Assembly: GCF_031458235.1 (NCBI RefSeq)
Contig: NZ_JAVDYB010000001.1
Span: 2,315,001-2,379,000, forward strand
Source of the DNA: Catenuloplanes atrovinosus
GTDB lineage: Bacteria > Actinomycetota > Actinomycetes > Mycobacteriales > Micromonosporaceae
Direction: 5' to 3'
Length of the DNA: 64,000 bases
Below the pieces are notes generated by a model. That model was not told the origin of the DNA, searched no databases, and was given only the letters and a program-made list of their open reading frames with translations. Shown here piece after piece: positions 34,148-42,804 of the stretch (the stretch's first letter is position 1; every line of letters starts with the position of its first letter). Position numbers and translations under genes: made by a program.

Positions 34148-34537
34148 CTACCCGTCGTCACCGACGCCCGGGACGCGGTCGCCGAGCACGCCCTCGACCA
34201 GATCGAGCAGCGTGTCCGCGGTGAACGGCTTGGCCAGGTAGTAGTCGACGCCGTCCGCCCAGCCGCGGGCCGCCGAGTCGGAATCGGCGGCGGCGGTGAG
34301 CATCAGGACCGGCACGGGATCGCCCTCGTGGCCGCGGATGGACCGCAGCACGCCGTACCCGTCCAGACCCGGCATCATCACGTCCAGGATCACGAAGTCG
34401 GGCTGGAGCACGTCGTAGGCGCGCAGGCCGTCGTTGCCGTCCACGGCCACCGCCACGACGTGCCCGTCCATCTCCAGCACGTCGGTCAGGAGCTGCCGGA
34501 TCGCCGGGTCGTCGTCCACCACCAGGATGGTCGCCAT
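34148..34537 (-). CDS. single-domain response regulator receiver
   Basis: 129 residues, CheY-like. It has ILVVDDDPAIRQLL with the acidic pair, the phosphoacceptor Asp in FVILDVMMPGLDGY, and LMLTAAAD and YYLAKPFTAD with the conserved Thr and Lys. No output domain is attached, so it probably signals through protein contact or acts as a phosphate relay. It lies 22 bases after the receiver-HDOD gene and upstream of the S8 protease, within the minus-strand signalling run. Confidence 0.88.
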   Translation of the reverse strand: MATILVVDDDPAIRQLLTDVLEMDGHVVAVAVDGNDGLRAYDVLQPDFVILDVMMPGLDGYGVLRSIRGHEGDPVPVLMLTAAADSDSAARGWADGVDYYLAKPFTADTLLDLVEGVLGDRVPGVGDDG

Positions 34538-34559
34538 GATCCCTCCGTCGTCTGCGCTG

Positions 34560-35732
34560 TCATCGGGTCTCGAAACGGTCTCCGGCCCGCGTCGACGCCG
34601 CCTGCGCCGCCCGGCGCCAGTCGGTGTCGCGGACGGCCAGTTGGGGATGGGCCAGCAGCCGGGCCAGTTCGTCGTCGCGCCGCCCGGCGGACGGATCGCG
34701 GGCGTCGGTCTGCTGCACCAGCAGGTGCGCGGTGCGCAGCGCGCCGGTCACGCCGAGCCCGGACTCGGCCGGCTCGTGCGGCAGGTCGCGCTCGGCGACC
34801 GCGGTCACGATCGGCGCGGGCAGGCCCCACAGGTGCAGCAGCTCCACGCCCACGTCGCGGAACGGCAGGCCGTCGTGGCCGGCCGCGGCCGGATCGGGTG
34901 CGTCGCCGTTCAGCGCGGCGAGCCGCCCGACGTCCTGCAACAGCGCGGCGGCCTGCGCGTACGGGCGGTGCGCCGGCGACGCCACCTGCTCCACCAGCAG
35001 CGCGGTCGCCACCGCGTGCCGCCAGACCGTCCGCACGTACGCCTCGGTGGCCGGCGTCCAGCCGACCGGCGCGTCCTGCGCGGACGCGGCGCCGAACAGG
35101 CCCTGGATGGTGGAGACCCCCATGGCACCGATCACCGCGGCGATGGAGGCGTTCTTCGACCGGGAGCCGAGGAAGCCCGAGTTGGACAGCTGCAGCAGCT
35201 TGGCGGAGAGCCAGATGTGCTGCACCACCGCGTCGATCACCCGGTCGTGGTCCACCTCCGCGGCGCCGAGCAGGCCGGCCAGCTCGGCGTCCTGCCGGGG
35301 GAGCGCGGGCAGCCACCGGACCGCCCCGGCGATCCGGCGGGCCCGCCGGCCGTGCGCGGCCGACGTGCGGACGATGAGCTGGCCCACCACGTCGATCACC
35401 ACGTCGGCCTCGGTCGGCTTGGACAGGAAGCGGTGCCCGGCGATGGCCGCCTTGATCGCGGACTCCCGCTCGGTGTGCCCGGACAGCACGACCCGGGCGA
35501 CCTCCGGATGCCGGCGGCTCACCTCGGCGAGCAGCTGAGCACCGTCCATCCCGGGCATCCGCATGTCGGAGACGACCACGTCGTACGGGTCCGCGGCGAG
35601 CGCCTCCAGGGCCGGCTCACCCCCGTCGGCGAAGGACATGTCCCACTCGTCCCGTTTGACGCGCAGCGACCGGCGCAGCCCGTCCAGGATGCGCGGCTCG
35701 TCGTCCACGAAGAGAACCCTCGGACGATTCAT
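34560..35732 (-). CDS. response regulator with HDOD output domain
   Basis: 390 residues. The N-terminal receiver has VLFVDDEPRILDGL, phosphoacceptor Asp in VVVSDMRMPGMDG, and LSKPTEAD. From about residue 140 an HDOD domain follows (QHIWLSAKLLQLSNSGFLGSR, AVIGAMGVSTIQGLFG, AAALLQDVGRLAAL). HDOD proteins are catalytically silent HD relatives used in signalling. Its ATG overlaps the stop of the micro-ORF at 35729-35806. The paralogue at 39323 has the same architecture, indicating duplication of a kinase/regulator module. Confidence 0.88.
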   Translation of the reverse strand: MNRPRVLFVDDEPRILDGLRRSLRVKRDEWDMSFADGGEPALEALAADPYDVVVSDMRMPGMDGAQLLAEVSRRHPEVARVVLSGHTERESAIKAAIAGHRFLSKPTEADVVIDVVGQLIVRTSAAHGRRARRIAGAVRWLPALPRQDAELAGLLGAAEVDHDRVIDAVVQHIWLSAKLLQLSNSGFLGSRSKNASIAAVIGAMGVSTIQGLFGAASAQDAPVGWTPATEAYVRTVWRHAVATALLVEQVASPAHRPYAQAAALLQDVGRLAALNGDAPDPAAAGHDGLPFRDVGVELLHLWGLPAPIVTAVAERDLPHEPAESGLGVTGALRTAHLLVQQTDARDPSAGRRDDELARLLAHPQLAVRDTDWRRAAQAASTRAGDRFETR

Positions 35733-35806
35733 GCCGGGCCCCCGTGGAAGCCGCGGTCCCGGCGTGGCCGGCGCTGAGTCAGCGATTCGCTCGCCCGCGC
35801 GCTCAT
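35729..35806 (-). CDS. 25-residue micro-ORF bridging kinase and regulator genes
   Basis: The ATG at 35806-35804 overlaps the kinase stop (ATGA), and its TGA at 35731-35729 overlaps the next regulator's ATG (ATGA). The reading frame fills the 70-base gap exactly. It starts M-S-A-R-A-S-E-S-L-T-Q-R-R-P and ends in Gly-rich residues. The ASES-x-x-QRRP segment matches the repeat unit at the N-terminus of the caspase-like protein (42022-42321), so it may derive from a dispersed DNA element. It may act only to pass ribosomes along the operon. Confidence 0.5.
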   Translation of the reverse strand: MSARASESLTQRRPRRDRGFHGGPA

Positions 35807-37005
35807 GCCGGCTCGCGCCTTCCCGCGATCGGCAGCCGGAGGGTGAACACGGCGCCCTCGCCCGGGCGGGAGGCGACGTCGATGGTGCCGCCGTGCTTGG
35901 CGCACACCGCCGCCGCCAGTGCCAGGCCCTGGCCGGTGCCCTTGCCGACCTCCTTGGTGGTGAAGAACGGCTCGAAGATGAGGCCCTGGATCTCCTCGGG
36001 GATGCCGGTGCCGTCGTCGGCGAAGGTGATGACGACCGTGTCGTCCTCCGCCCGCGTGCTGATCCGGATCTCGCCGCGCTCCTGGCGGCCCTCCATCGCG
36101 TGCGCCGCGTTCACCAGCAGGTTCAGGAAGACCTGGTTGAGGTCGCCGACGTGGCACAGCAGCTCGGGGATGTCGTCCAGGTCGAGCACCACGTCGGCCA
36201 CGTACTTGACCTCGTTGCGGGCCACCGTGACCGTGGTCCGGATCGCCTCGTTCAGGTCGGCGTAGGCGCGCTCCTCCGTACCCTTGTGGCTGAACGCCTT
36301 CATCGCCCTGACCAGCGAGGCGACGCGCTCGATCCCCTCCAGGCTCTGCGCCACCGCGCCGGGCACCTCGGCGGCCAGATAATCCATGTCCGCGGCTCGC
36401 TCGGCCTCCGCGGCCCGGCGTTTGCGCTCCTCCCAGGGGCGCTCCCCGTGGTCGGGCTCCAGGCACTCGCGGTAGACCAGCAGAAGATCGAGCATCTGCT
36501 GGTACGCACCGGCGAGGAACCGGGTGTTGTCCCCGACGAACTGGATCGGCGTGTTGATCTCGTGGGCCAGCCCGGCGGAGAGCCGGCCGAGCGACTCCAG
36601 CTTCTGGTCGTGGCGGTCCTCGACCTCGCGCTGCTGCCGGCGGCGCTGCTCGGTGGTGTCGCGGAAGACCACGACCAGTCCCGGGACGTCCGCGCCGACG
36701 TCCAGCGGCGCGGCCGAGTACCGCACCGGGAAGACCGTGCCGTCCTTGCGGACGTACGCCTCGTCGTCGGCCTCGACCGGCTCGCCGGTCGCGCGCACGC
36801 GCAGCAGCGGGCAGTCCGCCGTCGGCGACGGCGCGTGAACGGTCCGGTGCACGTCCCGGCCGAGCAGTTCCTGCTCCGTCCAGCCGAGCATCCGGGACGC
36901 CGCGCGGTTGAGGGAGGTGAGCCGGCCCTGCTCGTCCGTGGAGTACAGGCCCTCCGCCATGTTGTCCATGACGATGGACCGGAATTCCTCAGCCTGACGC
37001 GACAC
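35803..37005 (-). CDS. soluble PAS-domain histidine kinase
   Basis: 400 residues, no membrane helix. A PAS domain (about 10-120: VMDNMAEGLYSTDEQGRLTSLN, VFRDTTEQRRRQQ) is followed by the phosphoacceptor region LSAGLAHEINTPIQFVGDN, an insert of about 100 residues, and an ATPase with NLLVNAAHAM, FADDGTGIPEE and FFTTKEVGKGTGQGLALA. The HEINTP box and the insert match the kinase at 37155 closely. It is the first gene of the minus-strand run and presumably phosphorylates the receiver-HDOD protein encoded next. Confidence 0.88.
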   Translation of the reverse strand: MSRQAEEFRSIVMDNMAEGLYSTDEQGRLTSLNRAASRMLGWTEQELLGRDVHRTVHAPSPTADCPLLRVRATGEPVEADDEAYVRKDGTVFPVRYSAAPLDVGADVPGLVVVFRDTTEQRRRQQREVEDRHDQKLESLGRLSAGLAHEINTPIQFVGDNTRFLAGAYQQMLDLLLVYRECLEPDHGERPWEERKRRAAEAERAADMDYLAAEVPGAVAQSLEGIERVASLVRAMKAFSHKGTEERAYADLNEAIRTTVTVARNEVKYVADVVLDLDDIPELLCHVGDLNQVFLNLLVNAAHAMEGRQERGEIRISTRAEDDTVVITFADDGTGIPEEIQGLIFEPFFTTKEVGKGTGQGLALAAAVCAKHGGTIDVASRPGEGAVFTLRLPIAGRREPA

Positions 37006-37154
37006 GCGGAATCCCCCATCCCCGCCACGGACCGCCGTGAGCCGTCCCTATCGCCCCATCGGCGCGATCGGCTCCCAGTTGAGAGGAGCGGATTGTCTTA
37101 ACTGTGGCGTTTTCGATGCCGATGCGAGTGACAGGGGCCGCGGAGGGGGCGACG

Positions 37155-39326
37155 ATGCTGTCCAGACGGGTGTTCGTGGACCGGTGGCTCTGCGCCACCG
37201 ACACGATGCTGGGCCAGATCCGGACGCTGTTCCTCGCGCTGCTGATGCTGTGGCCCGCGTTCGGCCTGTGGGGCGTCGAGACGCACGGCGACATCCGCCG
37301 GGCCGTGGTCGTCGTCGTCATGATCGTGGTGCTCCAGGCGTGGTCGTACTCCGGGTACCGCCGCCAGGCCTTCCCCGCCTGGAGCTGGATCCCCGAGGGC
37401 GCGTGCGTCCTGCTGGTGCTGGGCGCCTCCGACTTCGTGGCCGCCACCGGGCTGTGCTTCATCTGGGTCAGCTTCCGCGCGCTCTACGGACGGCTGCGCG
37501 AGCAACTCCTCGGCGCGTCCGTGGTGGCGGGCATCATGGTCACCGGCCGCGAGGTGTTCCACACCGGCTCCGGCGGCACCGTCTCGCTGATGTTCACCGC
37601 GCTGCTGTCGCTGATCGTCAGCCACGTGCTCGCCCGGGCCGGCCGCGCGCGGGACCGCGCCGCGGCCCGGGAGAGCGCGATGGCGTCGGCCGGCGCCGGC
37701 CTGGCGGCGTCCACCACCCGCGCGGACGTGCTGGACGTCGCGCTCGGCGCCGCGCTGGCGCTGGACCGTGAGGTGAACGCGGCGTTGATCTTCACGGTGG
37801 CCGGCCCGGCGCTGCACGTCATCGCCGCGGCCGGGCAGGTCGGCACGGAGGCGGTCGGCTGGGTCACCGAGCTGGACCGGCTGCCCCGGCAGGCCCGGGA
37901 CACGCTGCGCTCCGGCGGCTACACCGTGATCACGGAGGAGGCCGCCGACTCGCTGACCACCACGCTGCGGCTGCCGCGGCACCGGGCGGTCGCGATGGCG
38001 CCGCTGGTGGCGCATGAGAGCACGTTCGGCATGCTGGTGCTCGGCCTCGACCGCCGCCCGGTCGACGACCTCTCCGCCCCGGTCCTCACGCTGGCCGGCG
38101 AGACCGCGCTGACGCTGGACCAGTTGCTCATCAGGTCCCGGCTGAGCGTGGTGGTCGAGCACCTGCCGGACGCGCTGCTGCTGGCCGGCGAGGCCGGGAC
38201 CATCCGGTTCGTGAACCCGGCCGCCGAGTCCATGTTCGGCCGCCGGCAGGACGACCTGGTCGGCGAGCCGGTCTGGCGGCTGGTGCACCCGCAGGACGTA
38301 CCGTCCCTGCTGGAAGCCGGCCCGTCGCCCCGGCTGTGCCGCATGCGGGGCAGCGACGACCTGCCGTGGGTCGAGGTGGAGGCGGTGCTCGAGCACGCGA
38401 CCGAGCACGACGGCTCGCGCAGCATCGTGCTGACCGCGCGCGACGTCTCCGAGCGGCAGCGCCTGGAGCTGGAGCTGCGGCACGCGCAGAAGCTGGAGTC
38501 GATCGGCCGGCTCGCGGCCGGCATCGCGCACGAGATCAACACGCCCATCCAGTTCATCGGCGACAACGTCCGGTTCATGGAGAACTCCTTCGCCGACCTG
38601 GTACGGCTCTGGGCCACCTACCGGGAGCTGGCCGCGGCCGCCGGCGGGCCGGACGACCTGACCGAGACCCGCCGGCGCATCGACGAGATGGCCGAGGAGA
38701 TCGAGATGGACTACCTCATGGAGGAGGTGCCGGCCGCGATCGCGCAGACGCTCAAGGGCGTCAACCGGGTGGCCGGGATCGTGCGCGCCATGAAGGCGTT
38801 CGGTCATCCCGGCACGGAGGAGAAGGCGCCGGCGAACCTCACCGAGGCGATCCAGAACACGCTCGTGGTCGCGAACAACGAGATCAAGTACGTGGCGGAC
38901 GTGGAGACCGACCTGGCCGACCTGCCGCCGGTCTACTGCCACCTCGGCGACGTCAACCAGGTGATGCTGAACCTGCTGGTCAACGCGGCGCACGCGATCG
39001 CCGACGCGGACCGCGGCCGGGGCACCATCCGGGTGTCCACCAGGGTGGACGGCGGTCATGTGGTGATCGACGTGGCCGACACCGGCACCGGCGTGCCGCC
39101 GGAGATCGCCGACAAGCTGTTCGAGCCGTTCTTCACCACCAAGGAGGTGGGCACCGGCACCGGCCAGGGCCTCGCGCTGGTACGGAACCTGATCACCGAC
39201 CGGCACGGCGGCACCGTCGACTTCACCAGCGAGGTCGGCGTCGGCACGGTGTTCACGGTCCGGCTGCCGATCTCGCCGGGTGACCTGGCGGGCGCGTCCG
39301 CGCGCCCGGTGGAGGTGCACCGGTGA
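37155..39326 (+). CDS. membrane histidine kinase with GAF and PAS domains
   Basis: 723 residues. Six or so N-terminal helices (to about residue 175) come first, then a GAF-like domain (about 190-350) and a PAS domain (VEHLPDALLLAGEAGTIRFVN). The kinase core has LAAGIAHEINTPIQFIGDNVRF, NLLVNAAHAI, DTGTGVPPE and FFTTKEVGTGTGQGLALV. GGAGGGGG 7 bases before the ATG at 37155 selects this start over an open frame reaching a GTG at 37104. Its stop overlaps the start of the receiver-HDOD gene. It is divergent from and paralogous to the 35803-37005 kinase in its catalytic half. Confidence 0.88.
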   Translation: MLSRRVFVDRWLCATDTMLGQIRTLFLALLMLWPAFGLWGVETHGDIRRAVVVVVMIVVLQAWSYSGYRRQAFPAWSWIPEGACVLLVLGASDFVAATGLCFIWVSFRALYGRLREQLLGASVVAGIMVTGREVFHTGSGGTVSLMFTALLSLIVSHVLARAGRARDRAAARESAMASAGAGLAASTTRADVLDVALGAALALDREVNAALIFTVAGPALHVIAAAGQVGTEAVGWVTELDRLPRQARDTLRSGGYTVITEEAADSLTTTLRLPRHRAVAMAPLVAHESTFGMLVLGLDRRPVDDLSAPVLTLAGETALTLDQLLIRSRLSVVVEHLPDALLLAGEAGTIRFVNPAAESMFGRRQDDLVGEPVWRLVHPQDVPSLLEAGPSPRLCRMRGSDDLPWVEVEAVLEHATEHDGSRSIVLTARDVSERQRLELELRHAQKLESIGRLAAGIAHEINTPIQFIGDNVRFMENSFADLVRLWATYRELAAAAGGPDDLTETRRRIDEMAEEIEMDYLMEEVPAAIAQTLKGVNRVAGIVRAMKAFGHPGTEEKAPANLTEAIQNTLVVANNEIKYVADVETDLADLPPVYCHLGDVNQVMLNLLVNAAHAIADADRGRGTIRVSTRVDGGHVVIDVADTGTGVPPEIADKLFEPFFTTKEVGTGTGQGLALVRNLITDRHGGTVDFTSEVGVGTVFTVRLPISPGDLAGASARPVEVHR

Positions 39327-40507
39327 GCGAGCGACCGCACGTGCTGTTCGTCGACGACGAGCCGATGATCATTGACGGGCTGCGCCGCATGCTGCGGACC
39401 TGCCGCGAACGCTGGGCCATGTCGTTCGCCGCGAGCGGCGCGGCGGCGCTGGAGATCATGCGGACGCGGCCGTGCGACGTGGTGGTGACCGACTACCGCA
39501 TGCCCGAGATGGACGGTGCCGCGCTGCTGGAGCAGGTGCGCGTCGAGTTCCCCGGCACGGTGCGGATCATCCTGTCCGGCCAGACCAACGAGGACAACCT
39601 GCTGCGGATCATGGTGCTGGCGCACGAGATGCTGAGCAAGCCCACCACGCCGGAGATGCTGATCGCCGCGGTCGACCGGCTCCTCCAGGTGCGCATGCGC
39701 ACGGACGACGGGCAGCAGACCGCGGTGGCGTACGTCGAGTCGCTGCCGAGCCCGCCACACACGTTCGCCGAACTGCTCGCGGCGCTCGACGCGGACGACG
39801 CCTCGGCCCGCTCGGTCAGCACCGTGATCGAGAAGGACCCGGCCGCGGCAGCGAAGGTGCTGCACCTGGCGAACTCGTCCGCGTACACCACCGGCCACAA
39901 GGTCAGCGACGTCGCGCAGGCGGTCACGCTGCTCGGCCTGCACACCGTACGCGGCCTGGTGATGATGCACGACCTGATCCGGGTCTTCGACGCGGACGGC
40001 GCGCTGCCGTCCGAGTGGATCGACGGGCTCACCACGCACGCGGTCGAGACGTCCCGGCTGGCCCGGCTGCTCGGCGCCGGAACCGGCTGGGAGAGCCACG
40101 CCTTCACCGCCGGCCTGCTGCACGAGGTCGGCCAACTCGTGCTGGCGTCGGCCCGGCCGAAGGACTTCCGCACCGTGCTGGACGCCTGGGCGTCGGGTGG
40201 CGGCGGCCTGGCCGATCACGAGGAGGCGGCCTTCGAGGCCTCGCACGTACAGGTAGGCACCAGCCTGCTGGGCCTGTGGGGCCTGCCGACGGAGGTGATC
40301 GACGCGATCGCCCGGCACACCGCCGCGCCGGCCCCCGGCCCGATCCCGGACGCGGCGGCGGCGGTAGCGCTCGCCCACGTGGTCATGGAGGCCGACCTCG
40401 GCGCCGTCTGCGGCCCCCACGACGCCACACACCCCGACGACGACCACCTCGACGCGGCGGCGCTTGCGGCGATCGCCCAATGGCGCCGCGACCGCACCCG
40501 GCCCTGA
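39323..40507 (+). CDS. response regulator with HDOD output domain
   Basis: 394 residues. The receiver has HVLFVDDEPMIIDGLRRML, phosphoacceptor Asp in VVVTDYRMPEMDG, IILSGQT and LSKPTTPEM. The HDOD domain has VIEKDPAAAAKVLHLANSSAY, VAQAVTLLGLHTVRGLVM and FTAGLLHEVGQLVLA. It is coupled (GTGA) to the upstream membrane kinase. Compared with the 34560 paralogue it keeps a more typical HDOD core, including the A-N-S motif. The output is presumably a protein interaction. Confidence 0.9.
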   Translation: MSERPHVLFVDDEPMIIDGLRRMLRTCRERWAMSFAASGAAALEIMRTRPCDVVVTDYRMPEMDGAALLEQVRVEFPGTVRIILSGQTNEDNLLRIMVLAHEMLSKPTTPEMLIAAVDRLLQVRMRTDDGQQTAVAYVESLPSPPHTFAELLAALDADDASARSVSTVIEKDPAAAAKVLHLANSSAYTTGHKVSDVAQAVTLLGLHTVRGLVMMHDLIRVFDADGALPSEWIDGLTTHAVETSRLARLLGAGTGWESHAFTAGLLHEVGQLVLASARPKDFRTVLDAWASGGGGLADHEEAAFEASHVQVGTSLLGLWGLPTEVIDAIARHTAAPAPGPIPDAAAAVALAHVVMEADLGAVCGPHDATHPDDDHLDAAALAAIAQWRRDRTRP

Positions 40508-40580
40508 CGCCCACCCGCCACCCCCACCGCTCCCGCCACCCCACCGCTCCCGTCACCCGCCCGGTCCCGGCCACGCCACC

Positions 40581-40692
40581 GGCCCTCGCGCGCCGGCCCT
40601 CGCGTGCCCGCCCTCGCGCGCCGGCCCTCGCGTGCCCGCCCTCGCGCGCCGGCCCTCGCGTGCCCGCCTTCGCGTGCCCGCCCTCGCGTGCC
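40581..40692. repeat. eight tandem copies of a 14-bp unit
   Basis: Units alternate between GGCCCTCGCGTGCC and CGCCCTCGCGCGCC in strict 14-base register, followed by degenerate copies to about 40765. No coding role is apparent; it lies in the 395-base gap after the receiver-HDOD gene. Confidence 0.75.
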
Positions 40693-40783
40693 CGCCGCCG
40701 TGCCCGCCGCGCGCGCCCGCCCTCGCGCGCCCGCCCCCGTGCCCGCCGCGCGCGCCCGCCCCCGCTGGCGCCGCTCCCTCCCG

Positions 40784-40847
40784 CGTCGATCTAGGGCGGA
40801 TTCCGGCGCTTTGATCTCCGATCGCGTGAATATGCCCTAGATCGACG
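40784..40847. repeat. extragenic inverted repeat, 14-bp perfect arms
   Basis: CGTCGATCTAGGGC (40784-40797) and its exact complement (40834-40847) flank 36 bases that include ATCTCCGATCGCGTGAATAT. It sits between two convergent genes and could be a terminator or a dispersed palindromic element. Confidence 0.6.
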
Positions 40848-40902
40848 GCGGGGGGAGCCGCGGGGGCGCGGGGGGCGTGGGCGCGGACGGGCGTGGGTGG
40901 GG

Positions 40903-42324
40903 TCAGGCGTCGTCGGTGCCGAAGACGCGGAACTCGAGGGCGTCGGCGTGGAGTGCGACCCGGTAGCAGTGTGCGGCCAGTTGCTGGGTGGAGGTGCCGG
41001 TCAGCGGCGTGAACGACTGCGTGACCACCACCGGCACGCCGGTCGGGCCGGCCACCAGCGCGACCCGGCCGTACCCCGGCCGGCCCGACGCCGCGAGCAG
41101 CCGCTCCGGTGTGATCAGCGGCGAGGTCGGCCCCACCTCGGCCTCCATGCCGCAGAGCGTGACGCCCTCGGCGAACGGATCGGTGCCGTCGGTCAGGAAG
41201 ACCTGGACCACGTGGGTACGCCCGCCGGGCAGCGGCACGGTGACGTCGAGATGGCCGTCGTGCTCGGTCCACTCCGCGCCGAGCCGTTCCGCGACCGCGG
41301 GGATGCGCTGCCGGAGACGGCCGATTCGGCCCGAGGCGACCGCGGCCGGCGGCAGGGCCGACTCCGGTCCGGCCGGGTCCGGCGGGATCGGCGCGTCGGT
41401 GAGCAGCCACCGCTGGATCAGGTCGTCCAGGCCGACGTCGGCGTCGCGGCCCTCCTCCAGGAAGTCGACCGCGCGTTGCAGCGTGACCGGCCGGCCCCAG
41501 CCGGCGACCAGCGGGTACCCGCCGAGCGCGGTACGCCAGGCGGGCGCGTACGCGCCGACGTAGCAGGCACCGAAGATCACCAGGCGCAGCGCCGCCGAGA
41601 CCGCCGCGGCGTCGAGGTCGGCGGGGGAGACGATCGTGCCGTCGCAGCACTCCAGGCTGCCGTCCGGGCCGCCGTGCGAGCTCCAGTAGATGCCGGCCGG
41701 GACCAGGCCGCCCGCGCCGGTGACCGCGTCCAGCAGATCCTCGCGGGTCGCCTGCCGGTCCACGATCACGGTGTATCCGGCGGCGCGCAGCACCGCCACG
41801 TCGTCGCCGATCTCGTCGAGTTCCGCGGCCATCATGCCGGGATCCTGCGTACCCGCGGTCTTGTAGCCGAACAGGAACAGGAACGCCTTGCCGTCGCCGA
41901 TGCCGGACCCGGTCGGCGCGTGCACCTCGCGGGCGGCCGGGTCGTCGCCGCGCGCCCCCTCGGTCCAGTGCTTCGGCCCCGGCTTCCGCCCAGCCCATTC
42001 CGCCGGTACGTACACCTCGCTCGTGCCCGGCTCTGCCGGCTCGCTGAGGTCCTGGGGTGGTCGGCGCTGAGCCGATGATTCGCTCGCAAGCTCGCTTGTG
42101 CCGGGCTTTGTGGGTTTGCTGGGGTTTTGGGGTGGTCGGCGCTGAGCCGATGATTCGCTCGCAAGCTCGCTTGTGCCGGGCTCTGCCGGCTCGCTGGGGT
42201 TTTGGGGTGGTCGGCGCTGAGCCGATGATTCGTTCGCAAGCTCGCTTGTGCCGGGCTCTGCCGGCTCGCTGAGGTCCTGGGGTGGTCGGCGGTGAGCCGA
42301 TGATTCGCTCGCAAGCTCGCTCAT
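40903..42324 (-). CDS. caspase-like (clan CD) protease with four N-terminal repeats
   Basis: 473 residues. Residues 2-101 are four 25-residue repeats with consensus SELASESSAQRRPPQ then a Ser/Glu/Pro stretch. The following domain has a predicted His/Cys dyad: His217 in IYWSSHGGPDG and Cys254 in LVIFGACYVGAYA, each after a hydrophobic strand, as in caspase/CHAT proteases. The C-terminal domain (about 310-473) is not recognised. The ATG at 42324 shares one base with the stop of the upstream gene (TAATG), so the two are translated together. The substrate is unknown. Proteases of this type often act in programmed responses; that role is inferred. Confidence 0.65.
   Translation of the reverse strand: MSELASESSAHRRPPQDLSEPAEPGTSELANESSAQRRPPQNPSEPAEPGTSELASESSAQRRPPQNPSKPTKPGTSELASESSAQRRPPQDLSEPAEPGTSEVYVPAEWAGRKPGPKHWTEGARGDDPAAREVHAPTGSGIGDGKAFLFLFGYKTAGTQDPGMMAAELDEIGDDVAVLRAAGYTVIVDRQATREDLLDAVTGAGGLVPAGIYWSSHGGPDGSLECCDGTIVSPADLDAAAVSAALRLVIFGACYVGAYAPAWRTALGGYPLVAGWGRPVTLQRAVDFLEEGRDADVGLDDLIQRWLLTDAPIPPDPAGPESALPPAAVASGRIGRLRQRIPAVAERLGAEWTEHDGHLDVTVPLPGGRTHVVQVFLTDGTDPFAEGVTLCGMEAEVGPTSPLITPERLLAASGRPGYGRVALVAGPTGVPVVVTQSFTPLTGTSTQQLAAHCYRVALHADALEFRVFGTDDA
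42022..42321 (-). repeat. four 75-bp tandem repeats
   Basis: 75-base units read, on the coding strand, AGCGAGCTTGCGAGCGAATC then ATCGGCTCAGCGCCGACC and so on. They encode the N-terminal 100 residues of the caspase-like protein. A related sequence occurs once at 35763-35806. Confidence 0.85.
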
Positions 42325-42713
42325 TAGAACTCGTCCCGCTCGGAGTGCTGCTTCTCCAGGTGGTCCGCGGTCATGGCGAGGGCGCGCAGCGGCAGCGCGA
42401 ACTCGTCCGGGTCCAGCGTGGCCAGCGACGCCTGGTGGATCAGGAAGTAGTCGCCGTCCTCGTCGGTGGCGAGCGCGCCCAGCGAGAACTCCGCGTTCTT
42501 CCGCAGCGCCGCCCGCGGTGACATCTCGTCCGCCGCGCACACGTAACTGCGGAACTCCACCCAGTCCTGCTCGCTGTACGCGAAGCGGCTGACCGTCACC
42601 TGCTGCGAGCGCCCCGACTCGTACTGCCAGATCAGCGAGAACGCATCCTCCTCGTCCTTGACCAGCGTGTACGCGGTGCGTGCGTGCTCACGAAGCTCGT
42701 GCCATGTCGGCAT
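42324..42713 (-). CDS. small alpha/beta protein coupled to the caspase-like gene
   Basis: 129 residues, no signal. The pattern FSLIWQYESGRSQQVTVSRFAY, WVEFRSYVCAADEM, NAEFSLGALATDEDGDYFLIHQASL and a final helix with LPLRALAMTADHLEKQ suggests the YbjN/type III chaperone-like fold. That fold is often found in bacterial proteins that hold or guide a partner; the identification is tentative. The stop TAA overlaps the ATG of the caspase-like gene, so it may be that protease's chaperone or inhibitor. Confidence 0.6.
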   Translation of the reverse strand: MPTWHELREHARTAYTLVKDEEDAFSLIWQYESGRSQQVTVSRFAYSEQDWVEFRSYVCAADEMSPRAALRKNAEFSLGALATDEDGDYFLIHQASLATLDPDEFALPLRALAMTADHLEKQHSERDEF

Positions 42714-42804
42714 GGATCGCGCCGTCCTGTCCTGCGGTGATCGGGAACGGCGCAGCCTAACCCGTACCGATGGACGGGTGATCACTGAGGACGGTGCACG
42801 TCCC

